Part shown: piece after piece, positions 1 to 5,803 of the stretch
Position numbering within the stretch: position 1 is the stretch's first letter
Layout of the letters: the number at the start of each line of letters is the position of its first letter
Origin: an uncultured Oscillospiraceae bacterium
GTDB lineage: Bacteria; Bacillota; Clostridia; Oscillospirales; Oscillospiraceae
NCBI GenBank assembly: GCA_934569195.1
Contig: CAKTKB010000002.1
Span: forward strand, 1-44,143
DNA length: 44,143 nt
Direction of reading: 5' to 3'
The notes under the pieces: model-generated
What the model was told of the DNA's origin: nothing
Databases searched by the model: none
The model's input: only the letters and a program-made list of their open reading frames with translations
Program-made: the position numbers and the translations under genes

Positions 1-49
1 CCCTTTAGGGGCAAGCGTCTGTAAAATGCCCTTTTAGGGCTTAATCAAG

Positions 50-72
50 CCTCCGGCTTAGCCGGAGGTTTT
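50..72 (+). terminator. Hairpin with T-run, left edge of window
   Basis: An 8-bp perfect stem (CCTCCGGC/GCCGGAGG, loop TTA) is followed by TTTT on the plus strand. It suits a plus-strand gene to the left of the window. A second small hairpin at 28-40 (GCCC/GGGC) lies next to it; read on the minus strand that one is followed by ATTTT and could end the lipoprotein gene at 87-1082. Confidence 0.55.
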
Positions 73-86
73 GACTTTGTGTTGGC

Positions 87-1082
87 TCAGGCGGCCTGTC
101 TGTGGAAGCTCAGATCGCTGCTTCCTGTGAGGTACTCCAGGGAAGGATCGTCGGTGATCATCAATGTATCCGTCTCTGCATCATAGTGGAGCGTATCGCC
201 GTTGCAGCTGACCGTACCGTCCTCCTTGAGGGCGTAGGTTCCGTCAAAGCTTGCCTCCTCCATCAGGGTCTCCAGGTAGTCTTGCATACCGATGGAGTCG
301 ATGTAGTCCTGAAGCGAGCCGCCGAAAAGCTGGGCATAGATTTCGTCAATATCCTTGGTCCCTACCTCTGTATACAGGTCCTCCATGGTCAGATCCTCCT
401 CTGCCAGGGACGCTTCGATGCTCTTTTCCAGATACAGCCGGAAGACACTGTTGAAGGCATCCACAAAGCTGTCAAGGTTCGTCATGGTCATGCGTACGGT
501 GCAGGTGTTCTCATCGGCAAAGGAAATCTGCATACCCATGGTGAGGGTCATGTTTGCCGCTGTGGCGGCTTCGCCCAGCAGGGGGTCCTGAGCGTTCAGC
601 GTAGCAATCAGCAGCTCTGCGCAGTCCACCTCGTCGCTCTCCCACTGCCCGATCAGCTTGGTGTTCAGGATGGCCTTCTTGGTTTCCGTGATGTAGTGCT
701 CGGAGTCGCTGTAGCCGTCCAGCGTGCTCAGAATGCTCAGGGCCTGCTCATATTCGCCTGCCGCATAGGCATCCAGGCCGCGGCTGTAGTCGCACCGGAG
801 GACGTAATCGTTGCTGTCCTTGTAGCCGGAAAGGGCGGCAAAGGCAGACTTCGCGGTTTCGTAGCTGCCATCCTTGAAGTCCTCTACCGCCAGGGAGTAG
901 CGGCATTCCTGGGCCAGGGCGGCGCTGTCCTTGTAGTCCCCCAGGGACTCCAGAATCGTCAGCGCCGATGCGTAGTTGCCGCTGCTCATGGCGGCCGTGG
1001 CGGACTGGTAGTCCGAGGACTTGCAGCCGGTCAGGCAGAGCAGAATTGCACATACGAGGAGCAAAACGGATAATTTCTTCAT
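87..1082 (-). CDS. Lipoprotein with TPR-like repeats
   Basis: A 331-residue exported lipoprotein of unknown role. The N-terminus is a lipoprotein signal peptide (KK, hydrophobic stretch, lipobox LTGC with Cys20), so the mature protein should be tethered to the outer face of the membrane. Residues about 25-135 hold three repeats of roughly 37 residues with the pattern 'G-x-Y-x-x-A...L..L..YKDS', a TPR-like repeat common in clostridial lipoproteins. The C-terminal 190 residues look like a separate beta-rich domain ('IGQWESDEVD...', '...GTYALKEDGTVSC'). The ATG follows an AGAGAGG Shine-Dalgarno, and a good SigA promoter lies upstream at 1118-1145. It is monocistronic. I do not recognise a specific function; peptide or protein binding is only a guess from the repeats. 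Confidence 0.85.
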   Translation of the reverse strand: MKKLSVLLLVCAILLCLTGCKSSDYQSATAAMSSGNYASALTILESLGDYKDSAALAQECRYSLAVEDFKDGSYETAKSAFAALSGYKDSNDYVLRCDYSRGLDAYAAGEYEQALSILSTLDGYSDSEHYITETKKAILNTKLIGQWESDEVDCAELLIATLNAQDPLLGEAATAANMTLTMGMQISFADENTCTVRMTMTNLDSFVDAFNSVFRLYLEKSIEASLAEEDLTMEDLYTEVGTKDIDEIYAQLFGGSLQDYIDSIGMQDYLETLMEEASFDGTYALKEDGTVSCNGDTLHYDAETDTLMITDDPSLEYLTGSSDLSFHRQAA

Positions 1083-1117
1083 AGTATTTTCCTACCTCTC
1101 TTTCTATCCTTGCATCA

Positions 1118-1145
1118 AGTATAACATAGAGGCTACGGTTGTCAA
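1118..1145 (-). promoter_or_regulatory. SigA-type promoter of the repeat lipoprotein
   Basis: On the minus strand: TTGACA (1140-1145), 16-base spacer, TATACT (1118-1123). It lies 35 bases before the start codon at 1082. Confidence 0.7.
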
Positions 1146-1274
1146 GAAAATCCTGTGAAAAATGGATAAAAAATCCGCCGCAAATCCAGCGGCGGGCAGC
1201 GAAATGCCCTGTGCTTTCCGACTGAAAAAAGGGAGGGCGGAGAAACCGGTGTCGATTCGCCCCGGCAGGGGCTG

Positions 1275-1309
1275 AAAACAGAAGGCCGGTGCGGATTTCC
1301 GCACCGGCC
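1275..1309 (-). terminator. Terminator of the yebC gene
   Basis: An inverted repeat of about 12 bp (GGCCGGTGCGGA, 1284-1295, with 1298-1309) lies directly downstream of yebC. On the minus strand it is followed by a T-rich stretch (TTCTGTTTT). Confidence 0.7.
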
Positions 1310-1320
1310 GATATTGTGCT

Positions 1321-2055
1321 TTACGCCTGATCCCAGTTGTGCCAGGTGTTCTGAATGTCGTCGTCCTCGTCAAACAGGTCCAGCATTTTTTCCATCCGCT
1401 CCGCATCTGCGTCGGACAGCTTGACATAGTTCTGCGGAACCATCTCAATCTGCGCGGAGGCAAAGGTGTATCCCTTGGCGGTCAGAGCATCTGCCACGGC
1501 ATTGAAGTCGTCGGGGGTGGTGTAGATGGTGAAGCAGTCCTCCTCCGCCTCAAAATCGTCGGCGCCGCAGTCCATGGCATCCATCATAACGGCGTCTTCT
1601 TCGTAGTCGCCGTCCTCGTTATCGATTACCAGCACGCCCTTCTTGTCAAAGCTCCAGGCGACACACCCGGAGGCGCCCATGTTTCCGCCGTACTTATCGA
1701 AGTGATGGCGGACGGAGCCGGCCGTGCGGTTGCGGTTGTCCGTCATGGCTTCCACGATGACGGCAACGCCGCCGGGGCCGTAGCCTTCGTATGTAATGGA
1801 CTCGTAGGTTTCGCCGTTGCCCGCGCCGGAGGCACGCTCCAGCACACGCTTGATATTGTCGTTGGGCATATTGGCTGCCTTAGCCTTGGTGATAACGGTG
1901 GCAAGGCGGGAGTTGTTGGCGGGATCGATGGAGCCGCCGCCCTCCTTCACGGCTACGATCATTTCCTTTGCGATCTTTGTGAATGCCGCAGCGCGCTTTG
2001 CGTCCTGTGCGCCCTTGGTTTTCTGAATGTTATGCCACTTGGAATGTCCGGACAT
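1321..2055 (-). CDS. yebC: YebC/PmpR (TACO1) family protein
   Basis: A 244-residue, full-length YebC/TACO1 family protein. It begins with the family signature MSGHSKWHNIQ and contains the conserved 'KAANMPNDNI' and 'YEGYGPGGVA' segments. Family members were first described as DNA-binding regulators (PmpR). More recent work on the family also describes ribosome-associated factors that help translate proline-rich stretches, so 'transcriptional regulator' should be read with care. The C-terminus is acidic (LFDEDDDIQ). The ATG follows an AAGGGAAG Shine-Dalgarno; a promoter at 2112-2141 and a terminator at 1275-1309 suggest a single-gene transcript. Identification of the family is certain; the molecular role here is inferred. 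Confidence 0.96.
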   Translation of the reverse strand: MSGHSKWHNIQKTKGAQDAKRAAAFTKIAKEMIVAVKEGGGSIDPANNSRLATVITKAKAANMPNDNIKRVLERASGAGNGETYESITYEGYGPGGVAVIVEAMTDNRNRTAGSVRHHFDKYGGNMGASGCVAWSFDKKGVLVIDNEDGDYEEDAVMMDAMDCGADDFEAEEDCFTIYTTPDDFNAVADALTAKGYTFASAQIEMVPQNYVKLSDADAERMEKMLDLFDEDDDIQNTWHNWDQA

Positions 2056-2111
2056 GATGATCTTCCCTTCTTATACATATCAACAGCGTTTGCTGCACAA
2101 AAATTCATCTT

Positions 2112-2141
2112 ATTTTATCACAGACAGGGGGAGAAAATCAA
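2112..2141 (-). promoter_or_regulatory. Promoter of yebC
   Basis: On the minus strand: TTGATT (2136-2141), 18-base spacer, TAAAAT (2112-2117), about 57 bases before the yebC start codon. Confidence 0.6.
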
Positions 2142-2147
2142 CTGCCG

Positions 2148-2936
2148 TCAGAAAAATTTCATGCAGTCCGTGTGCTTTTCAGAGACTTTCACAGATATTT
2201 CCGGAAATTGCCGGGAAATTTTATGGGCCAGCATAGCACATACGGGGTTTTCCGTGTAGAAATGACCTGCGTCGATCATGGTAATCCCCAGATCAGCCGC
2301 ATCCCAGAACTGGTTGTAGCGCGTGTCGGCTGTCACAAAGGTGTCGCAGCCTGCCCGGAGGACCGTTTGCAGTTCGCCGCTGCAATTGCCGCCTCCGACG
2401 GCCACCCGGTGTACCGGACGGCCTCCGTCCACATAGCGCAGGCCGGGACAATGCAGAGACTGCTTTACCCGGCGCAGGAAGGCGTCCACCGGCATACTCG
2501 GAACCTTGCCGGCCCGCAGCAGCCCCCAGGGCCGGCCCTCTGCGTCGACTCCGCCGGGGTCCAGGACCTGAATGTCCTCCAGGCCCAGGGTTCGGGCCAG
2601 GACATCATTGACACCCCCGGGCGCACAGTCCAGGTTGGTATGGGCGTTTATATGGGCAATTCCGTGCTCCATCAGGAACAGAGCGCAGCGGCCCTGCTGG
2701 TCCTGATCGGTGACGAAGCCCGGCGTCCACAGCAGGGCATGGTGGGTCACCAGCAGCTGGGCGTCCCACGCCGCCGCCTCCTCACAGACGTGAAAAAAGG
2801 GGTCCAGAGCCACCAGGACCCGCTGAACGGGACGGTCCATGCGCCCGCAGTTCAACCCGACCCGGTCCCAGTCCTCTTTCATAGCGGGCGGCGCGAGGGT
2901 GTTCAGATAAGTCAGAATGTCTTTTACGACGGTCAT
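2148..2936 (-). CDS. Nif3-like dinuclear metal-centre protein
   Basis: A 262-residue Nif3/YqfO/YbgI family protein (family usual 250-370; this is the short form without the PII-like insert). The metal ligands of the family are visible: His65-His66 in 'VTHHALLW', Asp103 in 'NAHTNLDCAPGGVND', and His225 with Glu229 in 'GHFYTE'. The family forms hexameric toroids with a two-metal site; the substrate is not firmly established (GTP cyclohydrolase 1 type 2 is an automated label). Its ATG overlaps the TGA of trmK by four bases (ATGA), so the two are translationally coupled; the trmK-nif3 pair is a standard Firmicutes arrangement. Confidence 0.93.
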   Translation of the reverse strand: MTVVKDILTYLNTLAPPAMKEDWDRVGLNCGRMDRPVQRVLVALDPFFHVCEEAAAWDAQLLVTHHALLWTPGFVTDQDQQGRCALFLMEHGIAHINAHTNLDCAPGGVNDVLARTLGLEDIQVLDPGGVDAEGRPWGLLRAGKVPSMPVDAFLRRVKQSLHCPGLRYVDGGRPVHRVAVGGGNCSGELQTVLRAGCDTFVTADTRYNQFWDAADLGITMIDAGHFYTENPVCAMLAHKISRQFPEISVKVSEKHTDCMKFF

Positions 2937-3622
2937 AGTATGGCAGCACCTTCCTCGGAACAGATTTGCAGAAGCTCATGCAGGGCCTGCTGCTGAAATT
3001 CGGAGGCACGCTCCGCTTTGCCCCGGACGGAGGTCTGGAGCAGATACACGACTCTGCGGAGGTATGCCTCCCGCAGTGGGGGCGGATTGCCTGTCAGAAT
3101 CGGCGGGAAATAGGTCTGGCCAGGCGTAAGGCGTGGAGCGTCCGGCTGCCACAGGACCTCCATTACGGTGTAGAGGAAGGTCTTGTCCTGCAGGACCTCC
3201 TCCCGGGCGATCTGCCAGCCGTTCCCGGACAGGTATTCCCGCAGCATAGGGGTCTTGGACTGGCACTGCAGGATGAGGCGGTAACTGCCGCCCCGGAGCC
3301 AGGGAGCACCCTCCAGAATGGAGAGAATGGTGTCTGCCCCCATACCGGCGCAGACCAGACAGTCGAAATCCCGGGGGACAGACCGCAGCCCGTCGGATTG
3401 AAAAAAGCGCATGTTCCCCTCTACGCCAAATTTACGGCTGTTGGACAGGGCGCTGAGCAGAGGCATTTCCTTCACGTCGCAGGCAAGCACGGCGGAGGCG
3501 ATTTTTTCCTGAAGCAAATAAATTCCCAGATAGCCGTGGTCGCAGCCCACGTCGGCTACGCGGTCACCGGGATGCACCAGGCGGGCGCAGGCCAAAAGGC
3601 GGGCAGAGATGGGCAGAGTCAT
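2933..3622 (-). CDS. trmK: tRNA (adenine(22)-N(1))-methyltransferase
   Basis: A class I SAM-dependent methyltransferase of the TrmK family, which methylates N1 of A22 in the D-arm of tRNAs. The SAM-binding motif I appears as 'VADVGCDHGYLGIYL', and the TrmK signature 'CAGMGADTI' follows. Length from the chosen start is 229 residues, normal for the family. I chose the ATG at 3622 because GGAGG sits about 8 bases before it; an in-frame ATG at 3646 lacks such a site and lies inside the preceding terminator hairpin. It overlaps the downstream nif3-like gene by four bases. A strong terminator-like hairpin separates it from the DUF1858 gene, with no obvious promoter in between, so expression may depend on read-through. 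Confidence 0.93.
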   Translation of the reverse strand: MTLPISARLLACARLVHPGDRVADVGCDHGYLGIYLLQEKIASAVLACDVKEMPLLSALSNSRKFGVEGNMRFFQSDGLRSVPRDFDCLVCAGMGADTILSILEGAPWLRGGSYRLILQCQSKTPMLREYLSGNGWQIAREEVLQDKTFLYTVMEVLWQPDAPRLTPGQTYFPPILTGNPPPLREAYLRRVVYLLQTSVRGKAERASEFQQQALHELLQICSEEGAAIL

Positions 3623-3633
3623 ATAGGCACCTC

Positions 3634-3668
3634 CAAAAAAAGCCATCCCGGCAGCGTCGGGATGGCTT
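3634..3668 (-). terminator. Terminator/attenuator between the DUF1858 gene and trmK
   Basis: An 11-bp perfect stem (AAGCCATCCCG, 3640-3650, with 3658-3668) is followed on the minus strand by seven T residues that run straight into the GGAGG of trmK. Confidence 0.8.
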
Positions 3669-3680
3669 GACCGGCTGTTT

Positions 3681-3911
3681 TCAGGCTTTGTTGGCCTGGT
3701 CGGCTTCGTAAGCTTCCAGGAAATGGTTCAGCTGGGCAAGGAAGCTGTCGCAGTCAATGCCGTGGACCATGCAGGCCTCCTCTACCGTCTCGCCGCGAGA
3801 GGACGGGCAGCCCAGGCAGTGCATACCGATAGCCAGAAAAAGGGGCGCGCTCTGGGGCGCAATGTCCAGGACATCCCCGATAATGGTTTCTTTTTCAATT
3901 TTTGCAGCCAT
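3681..3911 (-). CDS. DUF1858 domain protein
   Basis: A 76-residue cytoplasmic protein with a DUF1858 domain, recognised from 'IGDVLDIAPQSAPLF...GMHCLGCPSSRGETVEEAC', including the conserved pair Cys32/Cys35 (CxxC) and later cysteines at 47 and 54. Such proteins are widespread in anaerobes; redox or metal roles have been proposed from the cysteine motif, but no reaction is established. The start at 3911 is set by GGAGG 8 bases upstream; reading further upstream would run through the promoter at 3942-3970. It is transcribed from its own promoter and ends at the hairpin before trmK. Confidence 0.9.
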   Translation of the reverse strand: MAAKIEKETIIGDVLDIAPQSAPLFLAIGMHCLGCPSSRGETVEEACMVHGIDCDSFLAQLNHFLEAYEADQANKA

Positions 3912-3941
3912 AATATGACCTCCTATATCTTTTCTGGCCAT

Positions 3942-3970
3942 ATTATAACCGCGGAGGGCAGAAAAAACAA
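3942..3970 (-). promoter_or_regulatory. Promoter of the DUF1858 gene
   Basis: On the minus strand: TTGTTT (3965-3970), 17-base spacer, TATAAT (3942-3947), 30 bases before the start codon. Confidence 0.7.
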
Positions 3971-4048
3971 GGGGGAGGCGGCACTTTTTTCCGCAGGAGC
4001 CGCCCGAAGATGCTTCTGAAAAATTTTTCTGGAAAATGAAAAAAAGAC

Positions 4049-4077
4049 TTGCATTTTTTTGCGCCATGTGCTAGTAT
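4049..4077 (+). promoter_or_regulatory. Promoter of tRNA-Arg
   Basis: TTGCAT (4049-4054), 17-base spacer, TAGTAT (4072-4077). The tRNA begins 22 bases downstream. Confidence 0.65.
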
Positions 4078-4098
4078 ATCTAAGCACGTTGAGTGTAT

Positions 4099-4175
4099 GC
4101 GCCGGTAGCTCAGTTGGATAGAGTGACTGACTACGAATCAGTAGGTCGGGGGTTCGAGTCCCTTCCGGCGTACCA
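4099..4175 (+). tRNA. tRNA-Arg (ACG)
   Basis: A 77-nt cloverleaf with encoded CCA. The acceptor arm is GCGCCGG pairing with CCGGCGT (first pair G-U). The D-arm is GCTC/GAGT, and the anticodon stem ACTGA/TCAGT carries the loop CTACGAA, giving anticodon ACG at 4133-4135. The T-arm contains GGTTCGAGTCCC. A34 is expected to be converted to inosine to read CGU/CGC/CGA. Its last 21 bases recur at 4313-4333. Confidence 0.95.
4155..4175 (+). repeat. Direct repeat copy 1 (3' end of tRNA-Arg)
   Basis: A 21-base segment from the T-loop to the CCA end of the tRNA gene is repeated exactly at 4313-4333. Exact duplication of a tRNA 3' end is the usual footprint of a tRNA-targeted integrase, but recombination between two tRNA genes would also leave it. 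Confidence 0.85.
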
Positions 4176-4181
4176 AAAAAG

Positions 4182-4230
4182 ATAATCCGAACTTGTTCTC
4201 GGTAGAGGATGGAGTTCGGATTATTTTGTC
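4182..4230 (+). terminator. Terminator after tRNA-Arg
   Basis: An 11-bp stem (ATAATCCGAAC, 4182-4192, with 4214-4224) with a 21-base loop is followed by TTTGTCTTT. Confidence 0.7.
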
Positions 4231-4312
4231 TTTGGGACTCGAACAATAAAATGCCAATGACCGGTGGACATTGGCTTGGTGTCGGCTTGACGACGCCAAC
4301 TCTGCGGTGTAA

Positions 4313-4333
4313 CGAGTCCCTTCCGGCGTACCA
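4313..4333 (+). repeat. Direct repeat copy 2 (orphan tRNA-Arg 3' end)
   Basis: Exact 21-base copy of 4155-4175, ending in CCA. The upstream 56 bases do not fold as the rest of a tRNA, so this is only a 3' fragment. It marks the left edge of the AT-richer islet and is followed at once by a strong hairpin. Confidence 0.85.
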
Positions 4334-4370
4334 GAAAGAGCTGAGAATTGCAAAGTTCTCAGCTCTTTCT
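4333..4370 (+). terminator. Terminator-like hairpin after the orphan tRNA 3' end
   Basis: A 15-bp perfect stem (4333-4347 with 4356-4370), loop of 8. The 3' arm ends CTTTCT and TTTT follows a few bases later. It is placed relative to the CCA just as a tRNA terminator would be. Confidence 0.6.
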
Positions 4371-4486
4371 CTACGTTTTCAGGACTTTTTGCGCGTTACG
4401 AATTTGTTTCCAACCGTCTTTTTTTGCATGCAGAACAGACGGCGGAAACAAGTTCCTCTGCACGGAGGCGCGTGTATAATAAGGCG

Positions 4487-4514
4487 AGAGGCCGGGAATT
4501 ACGCCCCGGCCTCT
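4487..4514 (-). terminator. Hairpin downstream of the 62-residue membrane protein
   Basis: A 10-bp stem AGAGGCCGGG (4487-4496) with CCCGGCCTCT (4505-4514). On the minus strand it is followed by CGCCTTATTATA, a weak T-tract. It lies 60 bases past the stop of the small membrane protein gene. The plus strand reads CTTTCCC after it, so it could act in either direction. Confidence 0.5.
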
Positions 4515-4574
4515 TTCCCGTCATAAAATGGATTCGGCGAAACGCCCGACGTTTGGCAGCCGTGCGAAACCCGT

Positions 4575-4763
4575 TCAGTCTTGCTCCTTGCGATTCTCCC
4601 GGACGGCACAGATAACGTTCAGGACAGTGGCCAGGAAGGTCAGCACAATCGAAACCCAGAACAGCCAACCAAATGTCTGGTGCTCGATGGCATAGACGAT
4701 GTTCAGCGCAGTGAGAAGATACAGACAAATGTTCTTTGCTAGGCTACGAATAATATTTTTCAT
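4575..4763 (-). CDS. Small two-helix membrane protein
   Basis: A 62-residue protein with two predicted membrane helices (about residues 12-26 and 32-52), a short turn (EHQTFGW) and a charged tail (RENRKEQD). The ATG at 4763 follows GAGGAGG with an 8-base gap, an excellent ribosome binding site, which makes the frame credible despite its size. It lies 72 bases downstream of the 38-residue peptide on the same strand and may share its transcript. Base composition is AT-richer than the flanking housekeeping genes. No family is recognised; a holin-like, immunity or accessory membrane role cannot be told apart from sequence alone. Confidence 0.65.
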   Translation of the reverse strand: MKNIIRSLAKNICLYLLTALNIVYAIEHQTFGWLFWVSIVLTFLATVLNVICAVRENRKEQD

Positions 4764-4835
4764 TTGATTTTCCTCCTCTTGGTGGTTATAATCATGGTAC
4801 AGACTAGGGGGGGCCCTCCCCATGCCCTTTTCGGA

Positions 4836-4952
4836 TTAGCCCTTGAGTAGCTCCGAGATGATTTTCACAATCGATGCGATTCCTGCTAGAATGTTCACGA
4901 TTGTTTTAACCGTCTCGAGTTTATTTGAGGGCTTTTTCTTTTGTTTCGGCAT
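4836..4952 (-). CDS. 38-residue basic amphipathic peptide
   Basis: A 38-residue peptide with a very basic N-terminus (MPKQKKKPSNK) followed by a continuous amphipathic helix (TVKTIVNILAGIASIVKII) ending SELLKG. The ATG at 4952 has GGGA four bases upstream. A promoter-like pair (TTTACA, 17 bases, TATGCT at 4979-5007) lies just before it, inside the alternative longer frame that would start at a TTG (5069) without a ribosome binding site; this favours the short form. The shape recalls membrane-active peptides (phenol-soluble modulins, type I toxins, leaderless bacteriocins), but there is no family match I can name. It sits in the AT-rich islet between a solo BlaI repressor and a small membrane protein. 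Confidence 0.5.
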   Translation of the reverse strand: MPKQKKKPSNKLETVKTIVNILAGIASIVKIISELLKG

Positions 4953-4978
4953 CGTTCCCGCATTTTCTTTCGAACGAT

Positions 4979-5007
4979 AGCATAACACGTATTCACATGG
5001 CTGTAAA
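4979..5007 (-). promoter_or_regulatory. Possible promoter of the 38-residue peptide
   Basis: On the minus strand: TTTACA (5002-5007), 17-base spacer, TATGCT (4979-4984), 26 bases before the ATG at 4952. Confidence 0.45.
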
Positions 5008-5097
5008 GAGAAAATCAAGTGATTTATAAAGACGATTTGTATTGCAATGTAGGCGAGCATTTCAAGCAACGTTCTTGTGATCTCGAGTTTGGCCTTG

Positions 5098-5149
5098 GGC
5101 TTTTTTGCGCTTGTTCAGGCTTTGAAACGGCGGGGAAGCGCAAAAAGCC
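5098..5149. repeat. Long inverted repeat
   Basis: GGCTTTTTTGCGCTT (5098-5112) faces AAGCGCAAAAAGCC (5136-5149), a 14-bp stem with one extra T and a 23-base loop. It overlaps the T-run of the BlaI-gene terminator and lies upstream of the small peptide. Confidence 0.6.
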
Positions 5150-5170
5150 AGGCTCCCCCAGGGGAGAGCC
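5142..5170 (-). terminator. Terminator of the BlaI-family gene
   Basis: A hairpin GGCTC(T)CCCC/GGGGGAGCC (5151-5170) is followed on the minus strand by TGGCTTTTTG. Confidence 0.65.
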
Positions 5171-5201
5171 CGGCAATTGGATTCAGCTGTAAAATCCGAA
5201 A

Positions 5202-5585
5202 TCAGAGGGAAGCAAGTTCCTTCTTGCGCTCGGCGATCAGAGCCTCCAGCGCATCCAGCGACTCGGCCGTAACCTCGGGACGCTTCAGCAGCTCGGTGAA
5301 AAGACCGGTCACATCAGGCTTGTGATTGTGACTGAAAATGGTGTTGGCATAATACTCCTCACGGGTGATCGTGGGAAGAAATACGCGGCCATAGGTCTTA
5401 TTGCGCTTAATGAAGCCAGCCTCGCAGATTGCGCCCTTGGTCAGAAGACCGTTGAGCAGGATGTGCACGGAGCTATCCTTCCAAGACTTGTTGGTGGATC
5501 TCTCCAGCAGGTCGGCACGGGAGACGGATTTACCGGCATCCCAGAGCACGTCCATGATTTCCATTTCACTTCTAGTTAGTTCCAT
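5202..5585 (-). CDS. BlaI/MecI/CopY-family repressor
   Basis: A 127-residue protein with the winged-helix N-terminus of the BlaI/MecI/CopY family (MELTRSEMEIMDVLWDAGK, then 'SWKDSSVHILLNGLLTKGAI'). The usual family length is 120-130. The start at 5585 follows a G-rich ribosome binding site. Family members bind palindromes as dimers, and BlaI and MecI are inactivated by proteolysis from a BlaR1/MecR1 (M56) sensor; no such sensor, beta-lactamase or copper ATPase is present here. The gene has a near-consensus promoter with a palindrome at its transcription start (5590-5609), which points to autorepression. It is followed by a terminator and then two tiny genes on the same strand. The target genes are unknown. 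Confidence 0.88.
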   Translation of the reverse strand: MELTRSEMEIMDVLWDAGKSVSRADLLERSTNKSWKDSSVHILLNGLLTKGAICEAGFIKRNKTYGRVFLPTITREEYYANTIFSHNHKPDVTGLFTELLKRPEVTAESLDALEALIAERKKELASL

Positions 5586-5589
5586 AATA

Positions 5590-5609
5590 ATTACCCCCCA
5601 TATGGTAAT
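5590..5609. promoter_or_regulatory. Palindrome at the start of the BlaI-family transcript
   Basis: ATTACC (5590-5595) and GGTAAT (5604-5609) are separated by 8 bases. The site begins three bases past the -10 box, where a bound repressor would block initiation. It differs from the TACA/TGTA core of classical bla/mec operators. Confidence 0.55.
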
Positions 5610-5612
5610 TTG

Positions 5613-5641
5613 ATTATACAATAATCATGTGCCTTTGTCAA
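5613..5641 (-). promoter_or_regulatory. Consensus SigA promoter of the BlaI-family gene
   Basis: On the minus strand: TTGACA (5636-5641), exactly 17 bases, TATAAT (5613-5618), a perfect consensus promoter that would need repression to be held down. Confidence 0.85.
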
Positions 5642-5713
5642 TTGCCTTGAAAGAAAATTAACAGATTTTATTGATTGAATTTATATGACACATTCGTGAG
5701 CTGAGAGGATTTA

Positions 5714-5758
5714 CCCAACAATTCCCGGAAATGAGGCTGGAAATCATTTCCGGTTGGG
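5714..5758. repeat. Imperfect palindrome in intergenic region
   Basis: Nested arms CCCAAC/GTTGGG and CGGAAATGA/TCATTTCCG (5726-5734 with 5744-5752) form a long hairpin. It lies just past the terminator of the LCP gene, with no T-run on either strand. Confidence 0.6.
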
Positions 5759-5764
5759 CGATGT

Positions 5765-5796
5765 AAGAAAATACAGACCCGCACGAGGCGGGTCTG
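5765..5796 (-). terminator. Terminator of the LCP gene
   Basis: A 9-bp perfect stem CAGACCCGC (5774-5782) with GCGGGTCTG (5788-5796) is followed on the minus strand by TATTTTCTT. Confidence 0.8.
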
Positions 5797-5803
5797 CGAA
5801 TTT

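Larger units (their letters stand above)
4176..4574. other. Non-coding stretch with tRNA-derived sequence
   Basis: No credible gene. It holds the tRNA terminator, an inverted copy of the T-arm (GGGACTCGAAC at 4234-4244), the second 21-base tRNA 3' copy at 4313-4333, a 15-bp hairpin at 4333-4370, a TATAAT at 4475-4480 with no convincing -35, and a hairpin at 4487-4514. Reading frames through the tRNA copies give familiar artefact peptides. Confidence 0.7.

Noticed and set aside
4257..4333. A second complete tRNA upstream of the orphan CCA
   Set aside because: Only the 3' 21 bases match; the remaining bases do not form acceptor, D- and anticodon arms.
3923..4353. Short frames antisense to tRNA-Arg with EGTRTPDLLIRSQSLYPTE-like peptides
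   Set aside because: This is a well-known artefact of translating tRNA genes in antisense.
4396..4728. Minus-strand open frame of 110 codons overlapping the small membrane protein
   Set aside because: It has no ribosome binding site, spans the 4487-4514 hairpin and is in a different frame from the well-supported 62-residue gene.
4952..5069. Longer form of the 38-residue peptide starting at TTG 5069
   Set aside because: It has no ribosome binding site and the extension overlaps the promoter-like elements at 4979-5007. The short form is preferred.
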